From Imbricaverruca yamaguchii (lineage: Eukaryota > Arthropoda > Thecostraca > Neoverrucidae), in assembly GCA_034440575.1 (NCBI GenBank), contig JAOTOL010001511.1:310001-374000 (forward strand): DNA of 64,000 nucleotides, in the 5' to 3' direction. Position 1 is the stretch's first letter; every line of letters starts with the position of its first letter. A model generated the notes under the pieces. The model did not search any database. It was not told the DNA's origin and was given only the letters and a program-made list of their open reading frames with translations. Below, in pieces: positions 23,700 through 35,885 of the stretch. The translations under genes and the position numbers were made by a program.

Positions 23700-25640
23700 C
23701 AGCAGTACCGCCTTCTCAGTCCGGTCGGTCAGCCTGGAAGAGCTGAGGCGTACGATGGCCAGCATGAACCCGAATGGCGCGGGTGGCACCATTGGTCTCT
23801 GGAGGCACTTTCTTCGAATGAAGTGCCCATTCAATTCGGCATGTCACACCTTGTTTCATTGGCACAGGCTTGATCATCCATATTGTTCCCGCCTCCTGGA
23901 AAATTGCGATCGGACCGCCCATATATAAAGCACCGAGCTCTGTGTCAGAACCCGAAATCTTCAGACCTATTTCACCAGTGGCTTGTCCTGCCGAAATTAT
24001 CGAACGTATTGCTCATCAGCAGCTATGCGATTACTTCAACTCAAACCATCCGTTTGTCAATCCACAACACCGGCTTCGACGCTCATATTCGTCAAACGCT
24101 GCTTTCATACCTGTCGCAGACAAAGTACAGCAGGTCGTGGATTCAGGTGACATTTCCCTTCCAGTGCTAATGGACTGCAGTATGTGCTTTGATGTCAATA
24201 GTCAACTGGACAAGTTGAATACAGACTGCAAGGACATAAGACGATATACTCTGGGAACGTACACCAACGTTTCGGCTTAATGCCTTCACCAAAGTGAAAA
24301 ATGGAATAACTTAAAACAATTTATGAAACGGACCGCTATAAATTTACCGATCGATACATAGCAATAGGTCTACCACCTACTAGAGGGTGGTGAACGATAC
24401 GAAGACCAAATAGTCTGTATTTGATGTGCTTTGATGTTGTTACCCACGAAAAAGTAATCTGGCAATTTGAACCATGCGTAGAACACAGCTATTGGTTCGG
24501 CAGCTACCTATCGGTCCAGAAAGAGTGGGCAACATGCAGACCGAAGTGCCATTGCGTGAGACAAAATGTACGACCCTCAATATACCAGGAGGTGCTGAAT
24601 TTACATCAAAAGTAGCGTTAGGGATTATGCTTACTTTACTTTTGATACTTTTGATGTAAACTCAGCACCTCCTGGTATATAGAGGGTTGTACATTTCGTC
24701 TCACGCAATGTCTAAAACCCAGGAGCACTTAAGAGCCATTCTTCGTTGTATTAAACAATGGTATAACAGTGGCGACCGAAGTGCCCCCAAGGAATGGGGA
24801 GTTTTGTCGGACACAGCTCCAAATGCAGTCGGAGTGTATAAGGGAGAGTCACTCGGCCATTCACTTCTGACCATATTTTTTCGAATGACCTCAACCTGTA
24901 TGTTGACTACGGCAGCGAACTCAGGCAGTACGCTGATGACACTCGGGTCGTCGTCACTGGTGAATGGCGTGACATCAAGTCTCAGTCGACGCTTGGAGGC
25001 TGCTGTAGAGACATCGCACGGCTGGTTTAGTCAACATTACACGTAATTAAACGCGGGAAAAGACAATTCAGTGTACTGGGAAATCGTCAAATCTTGTGTG
25101 GGCTGCCAAAGTCGCACCGTACACCTCGGACCATACAGTAAAACGCGCGTGTGGAAGGTCTGGGTGTACTATTAGACTGAAATATGTCACGTTTACCACA
25201 CGTTAACAAGCTCGTGGCGAAATGCGCCGGTGTGCTCATGTGACTGAGTCATTCCCCACGCTGCATCCCTTGTGGGTTTCTCCCAACAATTGAGAGCGGA
25301 CTAGCGTTAACCCATATCCGATACTGCATCGCGGTACACGGCAAATCAATGCATGTCCCGCATATGAAAACGTATCAACTGCGCGTGCAAAGTCGGAACG
25401 GCGCCGGTCTGACTGACCGTGTAAGCGACGTCGTAGACGAAACGGAACAGCTTTCGGCTCGTGGACTCGCTGAGTATCACTTCACTCGCTGTGTTTGTTG
25501 ATGAACATCGTGGTCGTAGGTGAACAAAGCTGGCGCAACAGTTTACCTGTAGGCTATCTACAGGAGCACGCGCCAGACAAAACAATTAACCACATACCGA
25601 AGGTTCGAACAGGGTCAGGAAGGCGATGCATCGCATTCAG
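23700..25640 (+). mobile_element. LINE reverse transcriptase remnant, chimeric
   Basis: Decayed RT on the plus strand: VSLEELRRTMASMNPNGAGG, VPASWKIAIGPPIYK, FRPISPVACPAEIIERIAHQ, QLCDYFNSNH, DKVQQVVDSGDISLPVL and MCFDV. After an interruption come a QGESLGP-like motif B (in a shifted frame near 24,840) and YADD (codons 24,929-24,940), then remnants of the C-terminus to about 25,640. The 'LMCFDV' segment appears twice (24,176 and 24,421), so two copies may be joined. A 65-bp inverted repeat interrupts it at 24,550-24,710. Confidence 0.82.
24550..24710. repeat. Long inverted repeat (65-bp arms, 61/65 match)
   Basis: The left arm 24,550-24,614 starts CATTGCGTGAGACAAAATG and includes ACCAGGAGGTGCTGA. 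The right arm 24,646-24,710 is its reverse complement with four mismatches by my hand alignment. The spacer is 31 bp. It lies inside the RT remnant. Confidence 0.93.
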
Positions 25641-25851
25641 ATCAGCAGACACTTTTAATAGGCCACCACCCAGCATACAACTTTACAATAGTTTAATAAA
25701 TTATTTAGTTCAAAGCTTAGTTTAGTTTAGTTTATAACTTATTATCAACTGTATTAATTATCACTATAATATAGTATATATTATAGATGCATAATATATC
25801 AATATTAATACCAATATTATTCATGTGTATAATTATATATTACAAGGGTTG

Positions 25852-26165
25852 GTCACCCCGGTAGCAAGGTCGGTTCGGGCTCTGGCCTGCACTGGTCTCC
25901 CCTGCCCTGGCAAGACAGGGCTAGAGTCGCTTCACTAGCTGGCATTTAGCCCCGGCTGGGAGTATCAGTTGGCAGCTGCCGCGGTGAGGCCGGGGACGAG
26001 CTACCGGGCGGCCGTGTCGGTGCATTGGCGGTATGTTAAACTCTCGGTCGAAATTCCGCCGTTGAACTAAAATTAATGGGTCAGGTGGTGGGGCCAGGGT
26101 TCATGCAACAAGCCCTGGTTAATAATAGGACTCGGTTCATAATGGCGCCCCAGCAAGAATTCGGA
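25852..26165 (+). mobile_element. tRNA-derived SINE, family A, copy 2
   Basis: Same body as 10,155-10,465: GAGGCCGGGGACGAGCTACC, then GGCGGCCGTGTCGGTGCATT, ending AGCAAGAATTCGGACT. The tRNA-like head is more decayed (CCCCGGTAGCAAGGTCGG). Divergence between the copies suggests an older family. Confidence 0.88.
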
Positions 26166-26530
26166 CTAATTCACTAAAGTATTTCTTTTAATATCGAAAC
26201 ATACGAGTGCATGCTTAAACAACACCTGACTTAAGCACAGGAACAAAAGGGCAAGTATGTTCACTGCAGGTAAGTATGCTCATGTGCGACTGTAATATTC
26301 AGATGATCCACAGTGTACTATATTGAGTCGAGTGCGTGAAAACCGCTGTATGTGTGAATGTACTTTTAATACAGAAAGCATATAAAACGTGCATTCTCTT
26401 CATCGCCAAAAATGTCGCCGATGATCACCAATGTAGTACCGTGTCATTATCTTCGTCGTCCCATACCGCTGCCAGTAAGATCGCCAACGTCGTGCCGTGT
26501 ACAGCACGACCTCACTACGACGCCATATTT

Positions 26531-26605
26531 GGGCATCGGTAGCTCAGTGGTTAAGCTGAGCGTCTGGCAAGCCAGAGGTGCGGGGTTCTATTCCACGCGA
26601 TGCCC
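26531..26605 (+). other. tRNA-like sequence, probably a SINE head or tRNA relic
   Basis: Seventy-five bases closed by an 8-bp stem (GGGCATCG with CGATGCCC). It has a good box A (TAGCTCAGTGG) and a box-B-like GGTTCTATTCC. The anticodon arm (TCTGGCAAGCCAGA) folds with only a 4-base loop and the D arm is irregular, so I do not call a working tRNA. No second copy is visible in the window. Confidence 0.55.
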
Positions 26606-26779
26606 GCCAATCATGCCAGGGTGAGAAGCAGGCGGGGTCGCACGTCTCCAGCTGCTGAGTGCATCGTAAAGTCACAGCCGCCACGGATGCCGTCACTTGC
26701 TGACGTCACGCGGCTCTTCAGCAGCTGGGCCGATGACACGGAGCAGCTGCAACAACACCCGGCGGCTCCATTACGTCTG

Positions 26780-27525
26780 GGATGGCGGTCCGGTCACGAG
26801 CGTTGTTGGCAGGCGGGGGCCCTGAGATGCCAACGCCCCCGCCCAGCCCGGCCGAGGGTTGTCGGCACGCAGGGCCCCGAGATGTGGAGTACGCCCCTCA
26901 GCCCGGCTACCCGTCGTCAGCCGTGATGAAGGTCCGGCCACGAGCGTTGCTGGCGGACAAGGGCCCCCGACATGCCGAACACGCCCCCCCACCCCCAGCC
27001 CGGCCCAGCCGAGCGTTGTTGGCAGACGGGGGCCCCGACATGCCGAACACGCCCCCCCCCACCACCAGCCCGGCCCAGCCGAGCGTTGTTGGCAGACGGG
27101 GGCCCCGACATGCCGAACACGCCCCCCCACCCCCAGCCCGGCCCAGCCGAGCGTTGTTGGCAGACGGGGGCCCCGACATGCCGAACACGCCCCCCACCCC
27201 CAGCCCGGCCCAGCCGAGCGTTGTTGGAGACGGGGCCCCGACATGCCGAACACGCCCCCCCCCCCCCCCCCCCGGCCCAGCCGAGCGTTGTTGGCAGATG
27301 CCGAACACGCCCCCCCCACCCCCAGCCCGGCCCAGCCGAGCGTTGTTGGCAGACGGGGGCCCCGACATGCCGAACACGCCCCCCCCACCACCAGCCCGGC
27401 CCAGCCGAGCGTTGTTGGCAGACGGGGGCCCCGACATGCCGAACACGCCCCCCCACCACCAGCCCGGCCCAGCCGAGCGTTGTTGGCAGACGGGGGCCCC
27501 GACATGCCGAACACGCCCCCAGCTC
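26780..27525. repeat. GC-rich minisatellite, about 67 bp, plus poly-C
   Basis: About nine to ten units containing CCAGCCGAGCGTTGTTGGC, AGACGGGGGCCCCGACATG and CCGAACACGCCCCCC. Units differ in C-tract length; one has an uninterrupted C run of about 18 (27,256-27,273). Left-hand copies (26,780-26,940) are diverged. Confidence 0.95.
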
Positions 27526-30500
27526 GGCCGCCCGTCGTCTGCCAGCTGGCCGGCCGGCCGGCAGCCAAGCTGTTCGCGCCGTGTTTTCTCTGCCGGCAGG
27601 CGTGCGTTCACATCTGTCCACGAACATTCGTGCTCCGCGTGATATTTTGACGCTTTGGTGATATTCTGATCTCGACGCCGGCCGGGAACACCAGGTCGTG
27701 GCCTCGTGAAGTCGTGGCCTCGTCAAGTCGGTGACCTGTCGCGGGACTTGAAAAGTTGCAAAGCTGCGGCCAATTCCGTCGGCTGCTTGGTGCGCAACAC
27801 AGCAGTAAACATGTCTACAAACCGGCAGCTGACGAACTGCAGCAGCACCATTCAATACTACCCCGACCATCATTTACTTCAGGAAGCAGTACAATTGTGC
27901 TTGCATGCTCGTGCCTATCTGCCAACGAAAGCAGACCGTTTAGTACTCTTGCGAAAGTAGAAGCTGCATTTCCGGGAGTCGCGCAAGAATAATATCTGAT
28001 CACATCAGTATGTTGCCTAACTTAGTGGAAAATAATACCATATGCACACCGGCGAGGAAGCGGAGGCAAAGCCATACACCCGACTCTCGATGCATTGCTT
28101 AAAAACAATTTTACGCTTTGCTACCACAGAAAGTATGTGGGGGCACTTCTTTACCTACCTTTGTAGCATGGATGAACAATCGTAGCTAGATGAATGGACG
28201 CTTGTCCCATCAGGTGGCAGACTCCTGCACACGTGAGTATTTCTACCATTGAAAAATTGACCAATGACAATTATGAAAATATCACTATTTGTAGGAAAGC
28301 CTGCGTAATGAATAGGTAAATAGTTCAGGAGCGCGAACCATAAGAGCTTTGGACGTAAAAGTGCTATTTTATTCAGGAAACAAGCTTAAGGAGAGAATGT
28401 TCTGTCCACAAAATCATGTGTTTGGCGTTCCAAAAACCGAAAGAAAGCCTCCGTTTCTCCCTTAACTCAGCTTCGCAATTCGCATTATGATATCGATGCC
28501 GGTCATCAATATTGATAGGGGTGCTGAGGGAAGAATTGATTTGCTGCTCAATGGAGCCTAAGTGCCCAGCGTTTTTTTTCCCGAGGAGCTGCCCAATGGA
28601 ACGTACCCCCAAAAATTATACGAACATCTGGGAAAGCTTTCCTGGGAACCTTACAACGAATGCTGCGTAATCTCAGCATACATTGAGAAAAGAACACAAA
28701 AGTAAAATAGTAAAGGCGCAGGTTGCAGACATTGCGGGCGAGTGCGGTAGTCTCAAACTTTACTAGGTTGCAAATTGAAAATAGGTTAACACTCGCACGT
28801 CCGGAGGTCCGCGCCAACTTCGCATGTCCCGGGGGGGGGCAGATGTCTGCCCCCTAAGATCTCTAGAACCATGCTAGCTAGCGACAAACGGAAAACGGCG
28901 TTGGATAGCTGGTGACGGGCTCTATCGAAAGTGTTTCGGTCATTTTTTCGTTCAGGTCAACATTCAGGTCACTGAGTCATCATAGGTCAAATTCGACCAG
29001 ATCAGGTGGGACTCAAATATTGAAATATATATCAGCGCCTGTAACAGATAGAAACAAACGGCGAACGCTATTCGACAGTCCTTGAAATGCGCTACCGACA
29101 AGAGGCGGTGTAATTTAAGGTCAGGTCAATCGAAACTCAGGTCAAGATCATGAAGTCATAACCTCAGGTCAAGGTCATGAAGTCGCCTAGGGAGGTCTTG
29201 TAATGTGTCAATCGACACGTCTTGGCGATGGAAGCACAATGATGGTAATTTCAGCCTTCTAGCTCAATGCAGCGCGATATAATGCGCAGAAATGTGTAGT
29301 GATCTCAGATGACCTCGAGACCTTGGTGAGGTCACTGAGCAAAAATGTCAGCGGTAACATTGAGCATAGCTTCCATCTACATGCCACAACCGTTGTGAGA
29401 TGATTCCGAGCGCAAATATGCAACCAGGAAACATTTGTATAATTTACCATAGCCCTATAATGGGGAAGCCATGGCCGCGACCTGACCTAAGGTCAATGCT
29501 ACGAAAAACCCCGATATACATATTGTGGTCCCTGATGAGATCATGACATGTTATAAGTTTGAAACCAATAACCCAATTATTGTGGAAGTTATGCCACCTA
29601 GAACTACGAGTGTAGTTGGGTCACTTCGCCCGACATTGTGTAGGCGCGCAGCGGGAGTGTCCAGAGCAGCGGTTTCGGAGCTCAACGTCCGGGACCAGGG
29701 TTGGCAAAGTGCTCTCAAAAGCTTGTTCTTTGCTATGTAAGTAGTCGTATTAACTGGCAAAAAAAACGTACTGGTATTTGTACATGTAGAGGTATTTGTA
29801 TTGTAGAGGTATTTCTCGTTCTGGGCGGCGGAAAAAAGGCGTTGATCCCGCGATTCTGCGTGGCCGAAAATGGCAGGTCTCCCAGACCCGGAGCGGGTTT
29901 CCTCAGTGGCTAACGTGGCAACTCAGCACTTGCACACTCCGGCGCAGCATCCAACCTTTGCAGGCAGTGGACTCGTCCAGCAGCAGTGGACTCGTCCAGT
30001 AGTAATGAACTCGTCCAGGCGCGACGCGAGGATTCTGCCGGCTTACCACCTCCGGCGCGGCCTCATTTATCGGCCTGACTTGCGCAGCTCCAGCCCGCCT
30101 AACTGGTCGGACTGGCTGCGTGTCAGCGAGTCGCAGGTGCCCGGTGATGTAAACAGCGTGACCTGCGCGCATCACACTGCCGGAAAACATTTCAACAGGG
30201 CGGTGGGCCAGCAGACTCCGCACGCTCTGCGCACGTGTCTCTTCATTTGTCAACAACGCAGACGAACAGGAGCTGGCGACTGGGTCGTTGTGGCATTTGT
30301 ATTACGTCCGTCCGGAGCGGAGCAGACAGAACAGTCCATATTTAAATACCGGGACACAGCCGGACAGACAGCCGGCCCGGGGCTGCCCCCATGACCGGAG
30401 CACTCGACACGTGCCCAGGGCACACGCGTTTGGGCACAGCGGCTGCAACGTTAACTGGTCGGCGAGCACGCGGTCCGGCCGGCGCTCGCGCCGGCGCGGT

Positions 30501-30936
30501 GTTAACGGACGTTATCGTTAACGTTAACGTTAACGGACGTGTCGCGCCACCTCGCCATCGCTAACTAAACAAACCGCACACACACGTATTACACCGGCCC
30601 TCTCTCTCGCTGTTAACGGCCGACGCGCGCTGCGGCCCTGAGGCAGACGCGGCGCACACGCTGCGCCGGGACTGACCGATTCTCACAGACGCGTCACCGT
30701 CCAACCGAGACGAACACGACGTCGCCACCAGCCGGCAGCCGCGCAGGCCGGGCCGGCGGGGTCGGCAGCGCACCATTATGACTAGTCGGCCGGGCCGGTC
30801 GGAGGCGCGCGCGCCGCCGCCCGCACTGCACACCGCCGGGCGTTTGAGCGATTCCATCATTAGTGGATGTGACATGATATGAAAGACGACATGCAAAATG
30901 CTACGAGAGTCCGGCCGGCCGCCCGCCTCGGCGCCG
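27526..30936. other. No recognisable gene; likely includes FGD 3' UTR (minus)
   Basis: The stop codon of the FGD gene is at 30,937-30,939 on the minus strand, so its 3' UTR must extend leftward into this stretch. The first minus-strand AATAAA I notice is far away (28,368-28,373); I cannot place the poly(A) site. Also present are an AGGTCA-rich patch (28,953-29,178) and a 20-bp GTTAAC palindrome (30,516-30,535). No other coding domain recognised. Confidence 0.5.
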
Positions 30937-30976
30937 CTAGGTGAGGACGGTGGCGCCCTGCAGACTGGAGATCCAC
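30937..30976 (-). CDS. FGD: FGD terminal exon: PH helix end and stop
   Basis: The last coding 40 bases: one base completing Lys, then WISSLQGATVLT and TAG at 30,937-30,939. The acceptor is TGCGTTCCCAG, preceded by a pyrimidine/TG-rich tract. It supplies the invariant Trp of the PH C-terminal helix. A short tail of this form directly after the Trp helix is typical of FGD5/6-type proteins. The evidence is the phase-2 match, the Trp position and the immediate stop. It is a short exon 6 kb from its neighbour, so cDNA would be the decisive check. Confidence 0.87.
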
Positions 30977-31614
30977 CTGGGAACGCACACACACACACTC
31001 ACGTCAGATGAGTCCCGACTGATGACAGTCGAACACTGCGGAGCGACACTGACGGAGTGGCACACACGGTAGCCGACTGTACGAATGCTTCCAAATACAA
31101 GTCTTCCAAAATTTCCCTCCAGCGATATCATGCGCCAGCAATTTGCATCACCAATTAACTTGACAAATCATAGATGGTTCCGACGATGCGCGACCTTGAG
31201 GTAATTTTGCATCAAAAGCTTCCTTTCGTGTATCATATCAACAGTGTTGTCTCACAAGGCAACAAACCCATGGCATTTTGATTGGAGCTCGCCAGTGCAC
31301 CAAGCCTGTAGTGGTAAGCTCGGACTAAGCCTGGTACACGCCTGGACTAAGCCTGGTGTAAGTCTGGACTGAGCCTGGTATTCCTGTTAGAATACCGTTC
31401 CGTTACCGGGGATGGAGCCGCGAGATGTCACCTGGTCTGCATCGAGGGAGTTTAACAACAACGTCTGATGCAGCTTTAAAAACCCTTCGTTGACTCACAG
31501 CCTGGAAAACACATTCTTGCCGGAGCGCTTCAATCTTCCGTCTTTTCAAGCTAGGCGTGCGAAAAGTGCAATTTTATTTATGCATAGTGCTGTGAATGAT
31601 TTTATCAACTCGCC

Positions 31615-31830
31615 GCGATTTACACGGTGTTTCAGGTTACAGTGTTCCACGCCACACGGTGTTTCGGGTTACAGTGTTTGGGCTACACAGTGTTTCGGAT
31701 TACACGGTGTTTCGGGCTACAGTGTTTTGGGCCACACAGTGTTTCGGATTACACGGTGTTTCGTGCTACACGATGCGTCGGGTTACACGGTGTTTCGGGT
31801 TATACGGTGTTTCGGGTTATACGTGCCACC
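31615..31830. repeat. Degenerate 16-20-bp tandem repeat
   Basis: About twelve loosely conserved units around TACACGGTGTTTCGGGT, with variants (TACAGTGTTTTGGGC). Confidence 0.9.
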
Positions 31831-34124
31831 TAGACGACCGATAATCGCTGAAAGGACACTCGGCACGTGCTCTTTGGTCGAGTGAGACTTTCTGTCAGCA
31901 TTGGTCCTGGCGACCCTCAACTTCCAATTCATTGTCAGCCTCCGCATCGGCTGAGTTCTGACGTATTTCATGACAGGATATGAAGCGCACAGAAAGGTTA
32001 TCGTTTCCTTAGAAGGTTATGCGAATGTGCTAAGATACGTGTTATAGCTGTGATATGTGTTATGCAATAACTAACAAACTGCACAAACTGTGCAAACCGT
32101 GATATAACATGGAAACCGCGATGTGCCAGCACTCAAAATGTACCGCCCTAGAGTTCCACTTGTCGCTGGAACCACGGTCCATGCTGGAACGCTGGAACCA
32201 CGGAACCACGGTCTCATCCAGTGCTATGCCCTTCGCATCCGTGCTTGTGCACTTCACCCCTATTCTACTGTAGCTCATAGCTGATGAGATCCCTACACAT
32301 CGCAGACGCTTCTTCCTGGCTGAGTTTCCAGGAACAGTGGGGGGGGGGGTGCACTTCACTCCCAGGCTTGGCAACGCCACAGGCAGGGTGTACCCAATGT
32401 CTCACCTGAACTCACATAAATCAGCCCGCCGGGCCAACTATCTGACTAAGCTGTCCAAATATCCCGCAACGTCGCAACGACCTTAATCGGGGACCACCCA
32501 TGCTAGACCGGTGGGACGCTCAATACACGGCTGGAACTGGGACGCTGGGGAGGACACCCGTGCGAAACGCACCGATCCCGTGGCGTACCCTGGACAAGAT
32601 ATATCGCACCCGTGTCAAACGCACCGATCCCCTGTGTGGTGTACCCGCTGACGGAACATATCACAATCGCGTCAAACGCACATATCCCCGTGAAGCGTAC
32701 CCACGGATGCGATATATCACACCCGTGCCCATGAACCAACTGTGAAGCGTGTTCTCCAACCATACACAATATCTCACCAAGTGCTACACACGTGAACACG
32801 CGAGGGGGTCAATGTGCAATGTGCACGTGCACTCACACGTCGGCTCAGAATCGACAGGATTCACTAGACAGGGACACAACTTAAAGGAGCGGTCCTTATA
32901 GGCGCGTCAAAGTCGGCTTTAGGACGCCGGATCCCACTGCAGGAGTATCGCGATTGGTGTCCACCACGATCCCTCCAACAGTGACGCCAAGCGGGTGCGA
33001 AACGGCAAGTCCACTTCAAGGAGTATTTGTCAGGTGGGTGCTACAGTCGGTTTACAGATAAGAAAATACGGCTACCAGCTGGTATCATGAGCGGCTATTT
33101 ACTGAGTATTGAGTACTGAGTTCAACTGAAATCATTCTCCAACTCACCTATAATCATACAACACCTAAGAAAATGCCGTGATAGCATTGTCCTACCATGT
33201 TCTGGTCATATAATCAAACGCATAATTTTTGCCCTTTTTGCACAACTATTTTAAACAACGAAGGGCGTCGCCCTAGCTGAGGAAAGTGGAAGCGTCCCTT
33301 AATTTAGCATTGCATCTATGGCGTTGCACCGAAACAGATTAATCAAGAAATTCGTTCGTGCCCTCCACCCACTACCAATCCAAAATTCGTGACCACGTTC
33401 GTGAAGACAACCCTTTGGTAAACACGCTCCTCCACATGCAAACAGCTAGCTTAGAAGTTATATATAACATTCAAAATACGCCTGGTTTTCCTATTTTCGC
33501 TTAACCTTGAAGACTCACCACGGCAAACTGTCTATTAGCTCTCAGATTTAGAGCAGCACTTCCCAGCAACAGGAAGACCACCCGTCAAACGACTGGCTGA
33601 CATAGGCGTACCCAAGGTGGCAGGGAGCCCTGTCCCCACTTTACAGCCAAAAATGCACTACAGTGAAACAACAGATGTTGAGATTTTCACCACTTAAAAA
33701 AATCGGAGCTAGGGGCGCTACAAGCGTACTCTGCTTCCTGACACTTTTATTTTGGTCGCCCCTCAAGAAAATCATGGCTGTGCCGCTGTTGGCTGACAAG
33801 GACATGCCACACGGCTGCAACGCCAACTTGGAATTTCGCCGCCTATCCCGTCGTCCGAGTAGGCGCTCACCGCCTACAAACTCGCCGCTACACTACGACG
33901 TATCTCGACATCGCATTGCGCCGTCCACAGCTGTACCGCCGAGTGTTTGAGGAGACTTCAACGCGTCCACACGCAAGTAGTCGCGGCCAAAAGTGCGCAC
34001 GCCCACAATGCATTAGACTCGGCACAGAAAGGCAGACGCGCCCAGAAGCGTCATCGCCGTGCTCCCACTCGTCCGGCGCGCAACACCGCACAGCTGAAAC
34101 GGCGTCCGTGGGGACTCCATGGGG

Positions 34125-34266
34125 CACACGGTACGGGGCGTGGGACACACGTCATTGCGCGTGGGACATGGGCACAGAGGCATGGGGCGTGGGACATGGG
34201 ACACACGCCATTGGGCATGGGACATGCGGCTCATGGGACATGGGACATGGGACATGGGACACGGCC
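34125..34266. repeat. GGGACATG-type repeat
   Basis: Irregular copies of TGGGACACACG and CATGGGACATGGGACA, with several pure 8-bp GGGACATG units at the right end. Reading frames through it are not genes. Confidence 0.85.
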
Positions 34267-34273
34267 TTGAACG

Positions 34274-34330
34274 TTAGTTAGTTATTTGGGTTTTAGGGCG
34301 CATCAACTGCAGTGGTTATACAGCGCCCAT
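34274..34330. repeat. Short dispersed motif, copy 1
   Basis: TTAGTTAGTTATTTGGG followed by GGCGCATCAAC and TATACAGCGCCC. A related 57-bp segment is at 39,819-39,875, so this is a dispersed repeat fragment, perhaps the end of a small element. Confidence 0.6.
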
Positions 34331-35603
34331 GGCCTTGGACGTTAGGTACGGGCAGCGAGACATTTGCGCCCGATCAGTACTGTTTCAGTTTGGTTTGACC
34401 GCCGCTTCCGATGCACTTGCGCGCCCGCTCGCAGTCGCCTATCGAGTCACGCGCAGCTGTGACGCACGTGACGGCTACCTGCCCCGTGACGTCACCGAGT
34501 AGTCGTGGCTGCCCACCCTGCCAGTCGTCACCTTCAGGAGCGCTGCGTTGTGCTCCTGTGTGCAGTGTTGCTCCTAGCTTGTGTTAGGTTTGCGGCTGTT
34601 GGTTTCCGTTTTTCATAGAAAAAGTTTCGAAAACTATTGATAACTGAAAGCCGTGATATCCTTGGTGGACGTAAGCCTTTCGTCTGACTGCAGTTTGGAT
34701 TACGACATATCAAAGAGGTAGGATATGAAGGGGCGCCGCGATTTCTCAGTAATACCTCGGTAATCTGGTACATTGACCCCTGTTCACGGGTGGACCTTTA
34801 TAACCATTCCGGATGAGTGAAATCGATTGCACCCGGGACTGTTGTTGGGTGGTTTTGGAGCATCGAACACGGTGTCCAAGTCCAAGCCGACACGAACGTC
34901 GTCCGGCCGCGGCGCCAGCATAGTGTGTGGGTGTGAACGGTTGCCGCAGATGGTGGGAACCTGACCAAGCCCCCATCCAGTACGGTCTGGCAACAACGAC
35001 CCTCTCGTCACACGTGGCCCCGGTGTGTCTCCAATGCGGCCTGGCAACTTCCCAGAGGACGACATGGGGCTGGGGAAGCCTAACGATGTTTATCCTAATC
35101 ACGAACTCGTCTTCCCTAATGATGTTGAGGAATGCTTGGCTAAAAACAAAAACAAAATGGAAACATCAATCGGATCCCACTGTGAGCTCGCCTTTACATA
35201 ATTGGAAGCCACTAATGCAAAGAAATCTCTGGAGTGACGCACATCGATACGATGGAATAAATTGAAACCCACCGATTGCAGCCAAGGTGATCACGGGACC
35301 AGCACAACATACAAATGTTAATGGAAATATAAATAGCCGTTTGTGGATTAAGATGTCAATGGTCGGGGGGCAACGGGTGTCTGATGCAAGAAAAACTCGC
35401 ACAACTGATTAATCCAAACACAAATCGAACTGAATCGCTACCTATTTTTAGTAATCCATGGGTTCAGTGGCCACACCAATGCAACGAAACTGGGTCCCTA
35501 ATTAAACAAAAACAAGGACATATGCACACCAGCTTCAAAGACAAAAAGAATCCTCCAAGATCAAGGACCCAACGGGAGGGTCACTTGAAATATTGAAACC
35601 TTG

Positions 35604-35785
35604 TTTGTTTATCGGGTGGTTTTCGACGCACTTTATGCACGATCGCGGCTAATGGCGCCACCCACACTGTTTCGCCGGTGGACCACGTGATTGGGACATG
35701 TCGCGAGCGGCGCGAGTGCTGAACCCGGGACCTTTGGTGCCCAGAGCTCAACACTTTAACCACTCGGCCATCCCCGCCCAAAGCT
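35604..35785 (-). mobile_element. tRNA-derived SINE, family C, minus copy with 11-bp TSD
   Basis: On the minus strand it begins GGGCGGGGATGGCCGAGTGG (tRNA-Leu/Ser-like box A), has box B CCCGGGTTCAGC, the body CGGCGAAACAGTGTGGGTGG, and an AAACAAACAAG tail. TTGAAACCTTG flanks it at 35,593-35,603 and 35,786-35,796 as an exact target-site duplication. Confidence 0.93.
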
Positions 35786-35885
35786 TTGAAACCTTGCGTC
35801 CGTCAAATGCCACCTTCCGACACAGAGAACAATCGACGGCGAAGAGGAACACACCATGTCTCACGATACCACAGCCGAAATAAGC

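Noticed and set aside
26531..26605. A working tRNA gene
   Set aside because: Acceptor stem and box A are good, but the anticodon arm gives a 4-base loop and the D arm is irregular; kept only as tRNA-like.
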